Assembly: GCA_044229475.1 (NCBI GenBank) | Contig: JBGASW010000002.1 | Location: 186,001-250,000 of the forward strand | Length of the DNA: 64,000 bases | DNA from: Fen-183 sp035430045 | GTDB lineage: Bacteria; Acidobacteriota; Thermoanaerobaculia; UBA5066 | Reading direction: 5' to 3' | In this document: positions 33,751 to 42,243 of the stretch, piece after piece | Layout: each line of letters begins with the position of its first letter | Position numbering within the stretch: position 1 is the first letter of the stretch | Position numbers and translations under genes: made by a program | The notes under the pieces: generated by a model | The model's input: only the letters and a program-made list of their open reading frames with translations | Database searches by the model: none | Told to the model about the DNA's origin: nothing

Positions 33751-34563
33751 ATGCCCACACCTCGGGAACTGTATCAGGCGGGTCAACTCCAGGCGGCGAT
33801 CCAGGCCCTGACCGCCGAAGTCCGGGCAAACCCGGCCGACGGCCCAACGCGAATCTTCCTGTTCGAGCTCCTCTCCTTCGCGGGTGACTGGGACCGCGCG
33901 CGGAAGCAGATCGAGGTCCTCGGGCAGGCGGGACCGAACGAGGCGCTCGCGGTCCAGGTCTACCTGGCGAACATCGAGGCCGAGCGCTCGCGGGAACGGC
34001 TCTTCTCCGAAGGCCTCCATCCCCACTTCCTGAACGAGCCGCCGCCCTACGTGGACCGGCACCTCGAGGCGATCAACCGGATCCGCGAGGGCAACGTCGC
34101 CGAGGCCAGAATTCTTCTCGACCGGGCGGAAGAAGAGCGTCCGGCGTTGCCCGGGACGCTGAACGGACGGCCGTTCGCCGACTTCCGCGACTGCGACGAC
34201 GTGACCGGGCCCGTCCTCGAGCTGATCGTGAAGGACAAGTACACGTGGCTTCCGTTCGAGCAGATCCGCCGCCTGGAGATCAGCCCCCCGTCGAAGCTCC
34301 GGGACCTCGTCTGGGCACGCGCGAAGGTCGAGGCCCTGGACGGGACGGTCGGAGACGTCTACGTGCCGGCTCTCTACGCGGGCACGTGCCGAAGCGCTGA
34401 CGACCAGCTCCGGCTCGGCAGGATGACGACCTGGATTCCGCTCGCCGAGGACCTGTCCCGTGGAGCCGGATTGAAGACCTTCCAGGTGGACGAGGACGAC
34501 GTGGCGATGTTCGAGGCCCGGCAGGTCGAGTTCCGCCCGCCCGGTCCCGCGGCCGTCGCCTGA
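33751..34563 (+). CDS. tagJ: TagJ (ImpE-family) T6SS accessory protein
   Basis: 270 aa, ATG 33751 with AAGGAG. It opens with a TPR-like YQAGQLQAAIQALTAEVRANP helix pair and contains FLFELLSFAGDWDRA, the conserved DGRPFADFRDCDD block (here NGRPFADFRDCDD), YTWLPFEQI and RRLEISPP. TagJ binds the N-terminal helix of TssB and adjusts sheath interaction with ClpV. It is alone on the plus strand, divergent from tssA, and ends at a strong terminator facing the hcp genes. Confidence 0.93.
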   Translation: MPTPRELYQAGQLQAAIQALTAEVRANPADGPTRIFLFELLSFAGDWDRARKQIEVLGQAGPNEALAVQVYLANIEAERSRERLFSEGLHPHFLNEPPPYVDRHLEAINRIREGNVAEARILLDRAEEERPALPGTLNGRPFADFRDCDDVTGPVLELIVKDKYTWLPFEQIRRLEISPPSKLRDLVWARAKVEALDGTVGDVYVPALYAGTCRSADDQLRLGRMTTWIPLAEDLSRGAGLKTFQVDEDDVAMFEARQVEFRPPGPAAVA

Positions 34564-34573
34564 TCCGGAAACG

Positions 34574-34603
34574 AGAAGACCCTCGCTTGCGCGAGGGTCT
34601 TCT
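34574..34603. terminator. Bidirectional rho-independent terminator, tagJ / hcp
   Basis: Perfect inverted repeat with 13-bp arms (34574-34586 and 34591-34603) around a TTGC loop, with T-rich bases on both sides. It begins 10 bp after the tagJ stop and lies 20 bp from the stop of the facing hcp gene, so it can end transcription from both directions. Confidence 0.9.
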
Positions 34604-34623
34604 TCTCCCGAGCTCCTGGATGC

Positions 34624-35115
34624 TCAGGCGAGCTTCTTGTTCGCCTGGAAGTCGTAACCGGTCTTCACGGCTCCGCCGAGGCTGCCGTCCTTCTGCTGCT
34701 CCTTGTACTCGATCTCCATCTTGACGTAGCCCAGCGAGATCTGGTCGGTCGGAATCGTGTCCGCGCCGGCATGGCCCCCCGTCTGGAAGCTGGAGACGAA
34801 GACGTCGGTGAACTTGTACTTCAGGAAGTCCTGCTGGCCCTTGCCCGCCTTCCGGGCGATCAGCGTCGCGTTCGGGATGTGGTGGCCTTCGGCACAGGCG
34901 AGGATCAGCTTCGGCGTCGCCTTGTTGACCTTCATCACGAAATGGAAGTCCTGGGCGCTGACTTTCCCGGAGCCGTGTCCGCTTCCCACGTGCCCCGAGC
35001 TCGCGTTCGTCTCGCCCCACGACCAGCTCTCCAGCTGGATGTGGTCCTTGTACTTGTCGTCCTTGCTCTCGCCATCGATCCCGTCAAGCTTCAGGAAATA
35101 GTCGACTACGGCCAT
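34624..35115 (-). CDS. hcp: Hcp tube protein, copy 1
   Basis: 163 aa, ATG 35115 with GAAGGAGCAG. Begins MAVVDYFLKLDGIDGES and has HIQLESWSWG, KVSAQDFHFVMKVNKATPKL, CAEGHHIPNATLIARKAG and the YDFQANKK end, as in Hcp1-type proteins. It forms stacked hexameric rings that make the inner tube. It follows another hcp by 206 bp, enough for its own promoter. It differs strongly from copy 2, so the two may carry different cargo. Confidence 0.96.
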   Translation of the reverse strand: MAVVDYFLKLDGIDGESKDDKYKDHIQLESWSWGETNASSGHVGSGHGSGKVSAQDFHFVMKVNKATPKLILACAEGHHIPNATLIARKAGKGQQDFLKYKFTDVFVSSFQTGGHAGADTIPTDQISLGYVKMEIEYKEQQKDGSLGGAVKTGYDFQANKKLA

Positions 35116-35321
35116 GGGCTGCTCCTTCTATCCGCGCTCGGCGGATGTTCTTGATGGCTCCCTCGTCTCTCCGTTGATGATGTCACGATCGCAACTCGCT
35201 CTCGGTATCAAACCTAGGTTGCGCGCGATGGAATTCAACCCCTCGGCGACAGACACGTGACGGCGGTCAACATGAACGGATCCCTCGTGCGGCCGCGCAG
35301 GGGAGTTCGTCACGGTGATGC

Positions 35322-35807
35322 TCACGCGTTCGACATCAGGTTGAAGCTGAACACGACCGGGCCCGACGTCGGACCCATGCTCGTCTGCTCCATCGACTTC
35401 ATCTCGAGCTTCCCGTACGCGAGGTCGAATTCGCACTCCGGGACCACGTCGCTGCCCATGGACTCGAGGCTGCCGGCCTGAACCCTCACGACGAGGGCCT
35501 CGCTCAGCGTGATCGAGAAGTACTCGAACTGTTCCTTGCCCGCCTTGCGGCAGGACAGGACCGCGGTCGGAATCTTCTCGTTCGTCTTGATCTTCGTGAA
35601 GAGCTTCGGCGTCGACTTGTCGACCTTCGCGCGGATCGTCAGGTGCGACATCTGGACCGCTCCCTTGGCCTGGTTCGTGAACGCGTCGCGGGGGCTCACG
35701 GCGCCGATGCGAAAACCGCTGATCTGGATCCAGCCGCCCTTGCCCGACGCATCCTTGCTTTCGCCTTCGACTCCGTCGAGCTTCAGGAACATGTCGACGA
35801 GCGCCAT
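35322..35807 (-). CDS. hcp: Hcp tube protein, copy 2
   Basis: 161 aa from ATG 35807 (a GTG six bases earlier is an alternative; AAGGA is upstream). LVDMFLKLDGVEGESKD and GGWIQISGFRIG show the Hcp family. The rest differs from copy 1: MSHLTIRAKVDKSTPKLF, EFDLAYGKLEMK and a VVFSFNLMSNA end. Half the sequence is replaced, so it is an old duplicate. It may form a separate tube or mixed rings. A weak promoter-like sequence lies upstream, after the tagF gene. Confidence 0.93.
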   Translation of the reverse strand: MALVDMFLKLDGVEGESKDASGKGGWIQISGFRIGAVSPRDAFTNQAKGAVQMSHLTIRAKVDKSTPKLFTKIKTNEKIPTAVLSCRKAGKEQFEYFSITLSEALVVRVQAGSLESMGSDVVPECEFDLAYGKLEMKSMEQTSMGPTSGPVVFSFNLMSNA

Positions 35808-35848
35808 GGCCACGATTTCCTTTCACCCGGTTTGGGACCGTGGCGCGC

Positions 35849-35878
35849 ATCTTATGCCCGGGGGCGCGGGATGCGTAA
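35849..35878 (-). promoter_or_regulatory. Possible promoter upstream of hcp copy 2
   Basis: On the minus strand a TTACGC (-35-like, 35873-35878) and TAAGAT (-10-like, 35849-35854) are 18 bp apart, 42 bp before the hcp start and within the 111-bp tagF-hcp gap. Match to sigma-70 is partial, and the spacer contains a short GC palindrome. No sigma-54 pattern was found. Confidence 0.3.
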
Positions 35879-35918
35879 GATTTGAGTCGCGTTCTCGCCG
35901 GGCGGCCGGAGAGCCGGC

Positions 35919-37154
35919 TCAGCCGGTTCCGAGGAGGGAGGCGAGCGGCAGGTCCCAGCCGGGCGGCTCCGGGCGAGGGACCGCCGCCGCCAGGGCCTCG
36001 GGATCAGGGGCCCGGGCGGGGGCGCCGGGAGCGGGCGGCGGCGCTGGGTCCGGCAACTCCGGGGCGGCCGGCGGCTCCGGTGCGGACGGGTCCCCGGAAG
36101 CGGCGGGCGCGGCAGCCGCGCCGAGAAGGAGGATCTCCTCCACGACGGGTGGAGCTCCGGCCGGCGGGGCGGGCGCGACAGGCGGGGCGGTCTCGGCGGG
36201 CGGGGCGGCTGCGGCGGGCGGGGCGGCTGCGGCGGGCGGGGCGGCTTCTGCTGGCGGTCTGGACGCGACGGGCGGCGGGATCTCCTCGACGAAGTCGGTC
36301 GGGATCGCCTCCGGGTGGAGGAGGAGGATGTCCTCGGCTCTCGCGTCGCGGAAGAAGACGACGCCGCGTGGAGCCGCGCCGCCGGTCCGGTAGAGAACGC
36401 CCGCCGGGGACGCTCCTCCCGGCGAGGCCTTCGCGAGCCGCACGGTCCAGAGCTTCAGCTGGTCGAGTGGAGACGTGTCCTCGTCGAGCGGAACGCGGAA
36501 AGCCGCGGCTCCCGCCGCAGGATGCCGGGCGGCCGCGTCGAGACCGGAAAGGAGGGCGGACCATCGGGTCTCGGCATCGCTCTCGAACAGGGCTCTCGCC
36601 AGTGGCCCGACTCGCCGGCTCGCGAGCGCCTCGGCGAGCTTCAGCCGGATCTGCTCGGGCGTCCGGAGGGGAACGTCGATCCGGGCCCCGCGGAGCTCCT
36701 GGTAGACGTCCGCGAGGGAGCCCCCGGCGTCGTACTTCCGCCTGATTTCGCGGCCGCGGCTCTCGAAGACCGGAAGGTAGTCGAGCGCCGTCAGGACGGC
36801 CGCGGCCGGCCTCCCGGCCGGGAGGATCGTGAAGAGGGAGAACGGAAACTTCCGGAGGCCTCCCTGGTCCGTGCTGCCCCAGAGAACGCCGGCGGCCATC
36901 TTGCGGCTCGCGGGCAGGCGCAGCAGGAATGCGTGGAGCGGGATTTCGGCCGAACGGCAGTCGTCGCGCGCGGACCACACCTTGCTGAATCCGTCGGACA
37001 GCCAGTCGCGGAACTCCCGCGAGACATCGTCGGTGAGCCCCGCGGAGATGAAGTCCTTGTAGACGGGCAGCTTCCCGAACGCGAAGAGGGGCCACGACTC
37101 GATCGGAGGCGCGTCGTCCGCCGATGGTTTTTGGAATCGGGACAGGAAGCCCAC
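35919..37154 (-). CDS. tagF: TagF with long Pro/Ala-rich C-terminal tail
   Basis: 411 aa from GTG 37154 (reading MGFLSRFQKP). Residues 1-200 match TagF: LFAFGKLPVYKDFISAGL, REFRDWLSDGFSKVW and LHAFLLRLPASRKMAAGVLWGS. TagF represses T6SS assembly after translation, acting with the FHA protein pathway. After about residue 300 there is a long Ala/Pro tail of EAAPPAAAAPP type repeats ending in EPPGWDLPLASLLG, which may be a flexible peptide for binding a partner. It starts 19 bp after tssM. Confidence 0.85.
   Translation of the reverse strand: MGFLSRFQKPSADDAPPIESWPLFAFGKLPVYKDFISAGLTDDVSREFRDWLSDGFSKVWSARDDCRSAEIPLHAFLLRLPASRKMAAGVLWGSTDQGGLRKFPFSLFTILPAGRPAAAVLTALDYLPVFESRGREIRRKYDAGGSLADVYQELRGARIDVPLRTPEQIRLKLAEALASRRVGPLARALFESDAETRWSALLSGLDAAARHPAAGAAAFRVPLDEDTSPLDQLKLWTVRLAKASPGGASPAGVLYRTGGAAPRGVVFFRDARAEDILLLHPEAIPTDFVEEIPPPVASRPPAEAAPPAAAAPPAAAAPPAETAPPVAPAPPAGAPPVVEEILLLGAAAAPAASGDPSAPEPPAAPELPDPAPPPAPGAPARAPDPEALAAAVPRPEPPGWDLPLASLLGTG
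36194..36247. repeat. Tandem 18-bp repeat within tagF, three copies
   Basis: Unit CGGCGGGCGGGGCGGCTG at 36194-36211, 36212-36229 and 36230-36247 (last base changed). It encodes Ala-Ala-Pro-Pro-Ala-Ala repeats of the TagF tail and is likely to vary in number by slippage. Confidence 0.9.
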
Positions 37155-37173
37155 GGGACTCTCTCGACGGCCT

Positions 37174-40100
37174 TCAGTTCGGAAGGATGGGCGGCATCGG
37201 CTCGTCGAGGCGGATCTCGAACGCTCCCTCGAGGATCTCCCGCGAGTTCCTTCCGTCCGGGATCTGGACACGAATGGTCCAGACCTTCGGATCCGAGAGT
37301 TCGGTCCGCGACTCGCTGGCGAGACGGAGGAAGTAGAACAGCTTCAAGGGCCCGCCGGTCACCTCGTACGTGCTCGTCCATCCCCCTTCGCCGGACTGCT
37401 CGTTCCGGCCGCTGATCGTGAGGAGGGCGTCGGCCGAGCTGAGCCGCCAGACGAACGGAGGCGGGATCCTCTGGGACTTGATGTCCGTCGAGGGCCGCAG
37501 GATCACGCCCCTGTCGAAGAGCGTGATCTGCGAGACGCGGTCCTTCAGCGGGCGGTGTCCCGCGCCGGGCTCGCGGTCGATGGCGAGGACGCTGACCTCG
37601 CGCCCGCCGGGGCCGCCGGGCTTCCCGGCGAGCGACGCGCCCGCCGTGGAGCCGGCGCCGCTGATGAACCGTTGCCAGAGGCGGGCGACCGCGAGAGCCC
37701 CGCGGTTCTGCTGAATGAAGTCGAAGGACGGCTCGTTTCCGCCGAGGAGCGGGTCGACGGCGTACTCATCCGAAAGGACGCCGACCTCGGTCAGGACGCC
37801 GAGCACGTCGGCCTGTCCGATCGTCGGGAGGTTCCGCCGGAGTGAGAGTCCGCCCGTGGCGCGCTCGGCCGCGTAGTCGGCGCGTTCCTGCTTCATGCGG
37901 CTCTCGGTGATGAAGGGGAACTGTCCGGAGCAGCAGGACGCGAGCCTCTGATAGAGCGCGTCCCACCTGGGGTTGAACTGCGGCTCGGCGGCGGCCTTGA
38001 TGAGGTTGCCGCCGCGGTCCTCGAGGCTCTTCAGAGATCGTCCGTACGGCCCGGACTTGATCCTCAGGTCGCCGGTGAACGCGTGCCAGCCTTTCAGCGT
38101 CGCTCCTTCGGCTCCCGTCGCGAGCTGCTTCCACGACTTCAGCTCGTCCTTGTCGCCGAGAGCGCCGACGGTCCGCTTGAAGGTCTCGGCGGCGGCGAGG
38201 AGGTAGTCGGGGACCGCGGCCGGCTTGGCCGAGGCGCGGGCCTCGAATCGGCTCTTGTAGTACCCGATGACGGGGTTGAGATTCGCGTTCGTCTGCACGA
38301 AACCCTGCAGGTCGGCGAGCGTCAGCTGGCCGGCCTGGTCGGGCGCGCCGCCGCCTCCTCCGCCGCCGGCGGGAGTCCATGTCCCGACGGCGATCTGGTA
38401 CGCCCGCCAGCTGCGGGCCGTCAGGGCGGAGGCGGGAATCGAGAACCCGCCGCCTCCGGACCGCACCGGGGCGCCCGTGGCGTCGAGGAAGCGCTGCAGG
38501 TACTCGATCTCGCCCTGCGAGACGGCCTTGACGTCGCTCTTCGCGTCCTCGCGCGCGAGCGCGTTCGTCTGCCGCTCCGCGAGAGCGACGACGCCGTTGC
38601 CGTAGGGAATCATCATCTGCGTGAACGGCTTCTGGAAGCAGATCGCGGGGTTGCAGCCCGGGCCGATCGACGCGGTCAGGAATTCCTGCACCGGGGGCAG
38701 CACGCGCGCGAGAAGCGCGAGCTCGGCGGTGCGCCGCGCGAAGGGGACGACGTCGCTCGCCCGGAACCGCGGATCCGGCATCGTCCGCTCGAAGTCCGGC
38801 GCCTTCGCGACGGACGCGTTCTTCAGGTCTTCCTGCCGCTTCTGCCACTCCTCGAGCTTCTGCTTCTTGCCGTCCAGGGACGAGATCGTGTTCACCTGGG
38901 CGAGGATCTTCCCGTCGTCGCTCGCCCGGAACGCGTCGACGTCCGCGTACGCACCGACGTCCGCGAGGAGACCGCTGACGAGGACGGTCGGGTTCGCGAG
39001 CTTCGTCTTTCCGGGCGTCGTCGACTCGTCGAGCAGGAACGCGAAGCCGCTCTTCTGGGCGCCGAGATTCGCGGAGTCGACCTGAAGGCGCCCGATCAGC
39101 TCCTGGAGCCTCGACGTGTTGACGCGCGTCTGCGCCGCCGGGTGGAACGTCGGTGCGATCGTGGTGCCCGGAAACGACGGCGGCGGGAGCGCCGGAAGGG
39201 GCGGCGGCAACGCGACGCCGCCGGCGGTTGCGGGCGCGGCGGCGGCGGTCTGCGGCGGGACGGGCGTGGCGGGCGGCCCGACCGTGAGGAGCTGCGCGTA
39301 GGACTCGGAGAGGTAGCGCGTCCACTGCTCGATCGTCGCGCCGGGGAAGCCCCTCTCGCCGGGACGCGCCGTCTCGAGGTGCTTGGCGAGCGCGTCGAAG
39401 TTCGCCTTGAACGGCTTCGCCGTGTCCGAGGTGCGCTTGAGGTAGCTCGCCTGCTGCGGATCGACGATTCCCGTGAGCGCCGTGTAGAGCCGGACCCACT
39501 CTTCCAGCCCCTTCATGAGCTTCCAGTCCCAGCGCGCGAGGTTCGCGACGGTCCAGAACCGGTCGAACGTGTCGATCGCGCGGGACGGGTCGGGGACCCC
39601 GACCTTCAGCTCTCCCGCGGCGCGCCCGCGGGCGAGCTGCGTGACGAACGCATCCGGACGCGGGTCGGCCGGCGAGATCTGCGCCGCCCATTCGTCGATC
39701 TGCGCGGCGTACTCGGTCCCGGCCACTCCCTTCGTCTTCTGCGCGAAGTTCGCGAGGTTCAGGAGGCGGAGATCCTCGGCGCGAAAGGCGTCCGTGCCGT
39801 CCGCCTTCTTGAGGGACATCTCGAAACCGCGCCAGCCGAGGAAGCTCTGGAGCGCGCCGAAGAACGCGGGATAGTCGGAGAACGTCTCCCAGTTCAGCGA
39901 CGCCATCCGCGCTTCGGACTCCTTGAGGAGCGGGCTCACGACGCCCTCGAAGAACAGCTTCTGCTGGACGGTCGCGAGGAGAGTGTGGATCTCGTTCGAC
40001 TTCGCGCCTCTGAGGAAGAGGCCGAGGAGGAAGGGGTGCTGGCCGAGGCTGACGCGGTCCTCGTAGAGCAGCCGGGTGAGCTCGTACTTCTGGGCGATCG

Positions 40101-41553
40101 TGCAGGGCACCTTCATGCACGCCTGCGCCTGCGCGGCGTGCGTGCGGATCGGGTTCAGGATCCGGCGGAGCGAGAGGAACGCCGGGATCATCGTGAGGAT
40201 GATCAGCGGCAGGATCGCCCACGTGAGGACCCGGAACGCGAGCGTGGTCTTCTTCTCGCGCTCGGCGGCCGCGCGCGTCCGCGCAACGAGGCCCTGCTCC
40301 GGGAAGACCTTCTTCTCGTAGAAATCCTTGATGAAGAACGCGCGTGATTTCTTGAAGATGTTCTCGAGGCTCTCGATGACGTCGCCCGCCGAGCCCGAGG
40401 GGCCTTTCAGGAGGTCGCGCGTCGCCTGGGCGATCGGCTTGCCCTGCTGCACGCCGCTCGAGATGTAGAACCCGCGGAAGACGAACGGCTCGTCGTAGCG
40501 GCTCTGCGTCAGGATGCCGTCGAGGTAGCGCCGAACCGGGTCCTTGAGGGCGCGCAGCTCCTCGGGGAACACGATGAACCGGTCGGCGTTCGCGACGTTC
40601 TCTTCGGCGGCGAGGAACTTCAGCCTGAGCTTGTGCACGCGCGTGACGATCTGGTCCCACGCCGCGTCCACGACGTTCGGGTCGTAGGGCTTCTCGGGGC
40701 CTGCGGGATTCGACCAGCCGAAGAGCTGCCGCTGCTCGACCGGGTCGAGCTTCGTGAAGAACTCCGAGAACCCGAGCGCGCGGTCGGCCTTCGTGATCAG
40801 GAAGAAGATCGGGAACCGGATGTCCAGGAGGCGCTGGATGTGGATCAGCTTCGCCCGGATGTTCTGCGCCTTCTTGTCCTGCTCCTCCGGGGTGTCCTCG
40901 AGGAGCGACGTCGCCGGGATGACGACGAGGACGCCGTTGATGGGGCAATAGCCCCGGTGCTTCTTCAGGAGCTTGAGGAAGCTCGACCACTCGGACGCGT
41001 CGGGAGCGGCCTCCTCCTGGAACGTGAAGCGCCCCGCCGTGTCGAGGATGACGGCCTCGTTCGCGAACCACCAGTCGCAGTTGCGCGTGCCGCCGGCTCC
41101 CGAGAGCGCGTCTCCCCCCACCGGGAACTCGAGCCCCGAGTTCTTGAGGGTCGTGCTCTTGCCCGACTGCGGCTCCCCGATGAGGAGGTACCAGGGCAGC
41201 GAGTAGATGTCGAGCCCCGCACCCTTCAGGTTCTGTACCGCCTCCAGCCACTTGGCGGAGAGGTCCTTCAGGGCCTCGCGCACCTCTTCCTTCGAGGCGC
41301 CGCCGGCCTGCGAGTCCTTGCGGAGTTCGCCCTCGAAGGCCCGGCCCTTCTGCTTCTCGCGGCCCTTGCGCAGGAACTCGAAGAGGACGACGGCCGCCAC
41401 GACGACGAGCAGGCCGAGGAGGAAGAGCCACCAGTACTTCTCGAGCCCGAGGAGCTTGATGAGGAAATAGCCGAGGGGGATGAAGAGAACGACCGCGCCG
41501 AGGTACTTGAGCGGCTTGGGCAGACCCTGGATGAGAGAGAGGAGTTCTTCCAT
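37174..41553 (-). CDS. tssM: TssM (IcmF) inner-membrane complex protein
   Basis: 1459 aa, long for the family. N-terminal membrane segments near 15-35 and 40-60, a cytoplasmic GTPase/ATPase-like domain with Walker A GEPQSGKS (126-133), then a third membrane segment near 435-460 and a large periplasmic region with several Gly/Pro/Ala loops (for example near 750-790 and 1050-1060). The ending IRLDEPMPPILPN is close to TssM C-termini. TssM links TssL in the inner membrane to TssJ in the outer membrane. Walker A is intact, so it may bind nucleotide. It starts 6 bp after tssL. Confidence 0.97.
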   Translation of the reverse strand: MEELLSLIQGLPKPLKYLGAVVLFIPLGYFLIKLLGLEKYWWLFLLGLLVVVAAVVLFEFLRKGREKQKGRAFEGELRKDSQAGGASKEEVREALKDLSAKWLEAVQNLKGAGLDIYSLPWYLLIGEPQSGKSTTLKNSGLEFPVGGDALSGAGGTRNCDWWFANEAVILDTAGRFTFQEEAAPDASEWSSFLKLLKKHRGYCPINGVLVVIPATSLLEDTPEEQDKKAQNIRAKLIHIQRLLDIRFPIFFLITKADRALGFSEFFTKLDPVEQRQLFGWSNPAGPEKPYDPNVVDAAWDQIVTRVHKLRLKFLAAEENVANADRFIVFPEELRALKDPVRRYLDGILTQSRYDEPFVFRGFYISSGVQQGKPIAQATRDLLKGPSGSAGDVIESLENIFKKSRAFFIKDFYEKKVFPEQGLVARTRAAAEREKKTTLAFRVLTWAILPLIILTMIPAFLSLRRILNPIRTHAAQAQACMKVPCTIAQKYELTRLLYEDRVSLGQHPFLLGLFLRGAKSNEIHTLLATVQQKLFFEGVVSPLLKESEARMASLNWETFSDYPAFFGALQSFLGWRGFEMSLKKADGTDAFRAEDLRLLNLANFAQKTKGVAGTEYAAQIDEWAAQISPADPRPDAFVTQLARGRAAGELKVGVPDPSRAIDTFDRFWTVANLARWDWKLMKGLEEWVRLYTALTGIVDPQQASYLKRTSDTAKPFKANFDALAKHLETARPGERGFPGATIEQWTRYLSESYAQLLTVGPPATPVPPQTAAAAPATAGGVALPPPLPALPPPSFPGTTIAPTFHPAAQTRVNTSRLQELIGRLQVDSANLGAQKSGFAFLLDESTTPGKTKLANPTVLVSGLLADVGAYADVDAFRASDDGKILAQVNTISSLDGKKQKLEEWQKRQEDLKNASVAKAPDFERTMPDPRFRASDVVPFARRTAELALLARVLPPVQEFLTASIGPGCNPAICFQKPFTQMMIPYGNGVVALAERQTNALAREDAKSDVKAVSQGEIEYLQRFLDATGAPVRSGGGGFSIPASALTARSWRAYQIAVGTWTPAGGGGGGGAPDQAGQLTLADLQGFVQTNANLNPVIGYYKSRFEARASAKPAAVPDYLLAAAETFKRTVGALGDKDELKSWKQLATGAEGATLKGWHAFTGDLRIKSGPYGRSLKSLEDRGGNLIKAAAEPQFNPRWDALYQRLASCCSGQFPFITESRMKQERADYAAERATGGLSLRRNLPTIGQADVLGVLTEVGVLSDEYAVDPLLGGNEPSFDFIQQNRGALAVARLWQRFISGAGSTAGASLAGKPGGPGGREVSVLAIDREPGAGHRPLKDRVSQITLFDRGVILRPSTDIKSQRIPPPFVWRLSSADALLTISGRNEQSGEGGWTSTYEVTGGPLKLFYFLRLASESRTELSDPKVWTIRVQIPDGRNSREILEGAFEIRLDEPMPPILPN

Positions 41554-41559
41554 GGCCGC

Positions 41560-42243
41560 CTACGCCAGCCCCATCGCCTGCACGACGGTCCTCAGGTCGT
41601 CGACCGAGCGTGCCCACATGAGCCACGTGATCGCGTAGTAGAGGAAGAGGATGCCCACGCCGACGATCGCGACGCGTGCGAGCGTGACCGCAGGGGAGAG
41701 CTTGCGCGCCGGCGCCGCCGTCACGTGGTAGGCCTCGGGCGTGATCTTGTCGCCCACGTCCGCGAGGTACTCGGCGAGGAGACGGTAGACGCGGTTCTTG
41801 ACCTCGACGGCCTTCTCCGGGCGCTCGCGGTACTTGCCGCGGAAGCCGAGCGCCAGCCCCGTGAAGACGATCGCCGCGAGCTCCACGTCGTCGGGACGGA
41901 GGTCCTTGGCGATCGAGAAGTACTGGTCGCCGCCGATGTTCGTCTTGAAGTACTTCTCCTCGAAGAGGTGCTGTTCCCACTCCGCGCTGCGATCCCAGCC
42001 GGAGTGCAGGAGGATCTCGTCTGCCAGGACGACGAGCGGGTACCGTGCCTTCTCGTAGAGCGCGTCGAGGCGCGGGTCGCCCCGGACGGCGCGCGCCTGG
42101 TCGTCGAAGATCTCTTGGAGGTCGGCGGCGACGGCGTCGGGCTCGAGCCGCACGTTGCGGCGGACCTTCTGCCGGAAGGAGCTGAGGAAGAGGAAGAGGC
42201 GGGAGCTGACCCCGAAGAGGTCGGTCGTGCTCGTGCTATCCAC
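41560..42243 (-). CDS. tssL: TssL (DotU) inner-membrane complex protein
   Basis: 227 aa from GTG 42243. DotU motifs are clear: PLVVLADEILLHSGWD, QHLFEEKYFKTNIGGDQYF and LGFRGKYRERP. One C-terminal membrane segment (about 187-212) with a short periplasmic end. There is no peptidoglycan-binding (OmpA) extension, so another component must hold the wall. The start overlaps tssK by 8 bp. Confidence 0.96.
   Translation of the reverse strand: MDSTSTTDLFGVSSRLFLFLSSFRQKVRRNVRLEPDAVAADLQEIFDDQARAVRGDPRLDALYEKARYPLVVLADEILLHSGWDRSAEWEQHLFEEKYFKTNIGGDQYFSIAKDLRPDDVELAAIVFTGLALGFRGKYRERPEKAVEVKNRVYRLLAEYLADVGDKITPEAYHVTAAPARKLSPAVTLARVAIVGVGILFLYYAITWLMWARSVDDLRTVVQAMGLA

Noticed and set aside
35116..35321. 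Sigma-54 or sigma-70 promoter before hcp copy 1
   Set aside because: TTGAAT is present but no matching -10 at normal distance, and no GG-N10-GC pattern.
37766..41980. Open frame of about 1400 codons overlapping tssM in another frame
   Set aside because: Arg/Pro-rich shadow of TssM; the tssM frame has membrane segments and a Walker motif.
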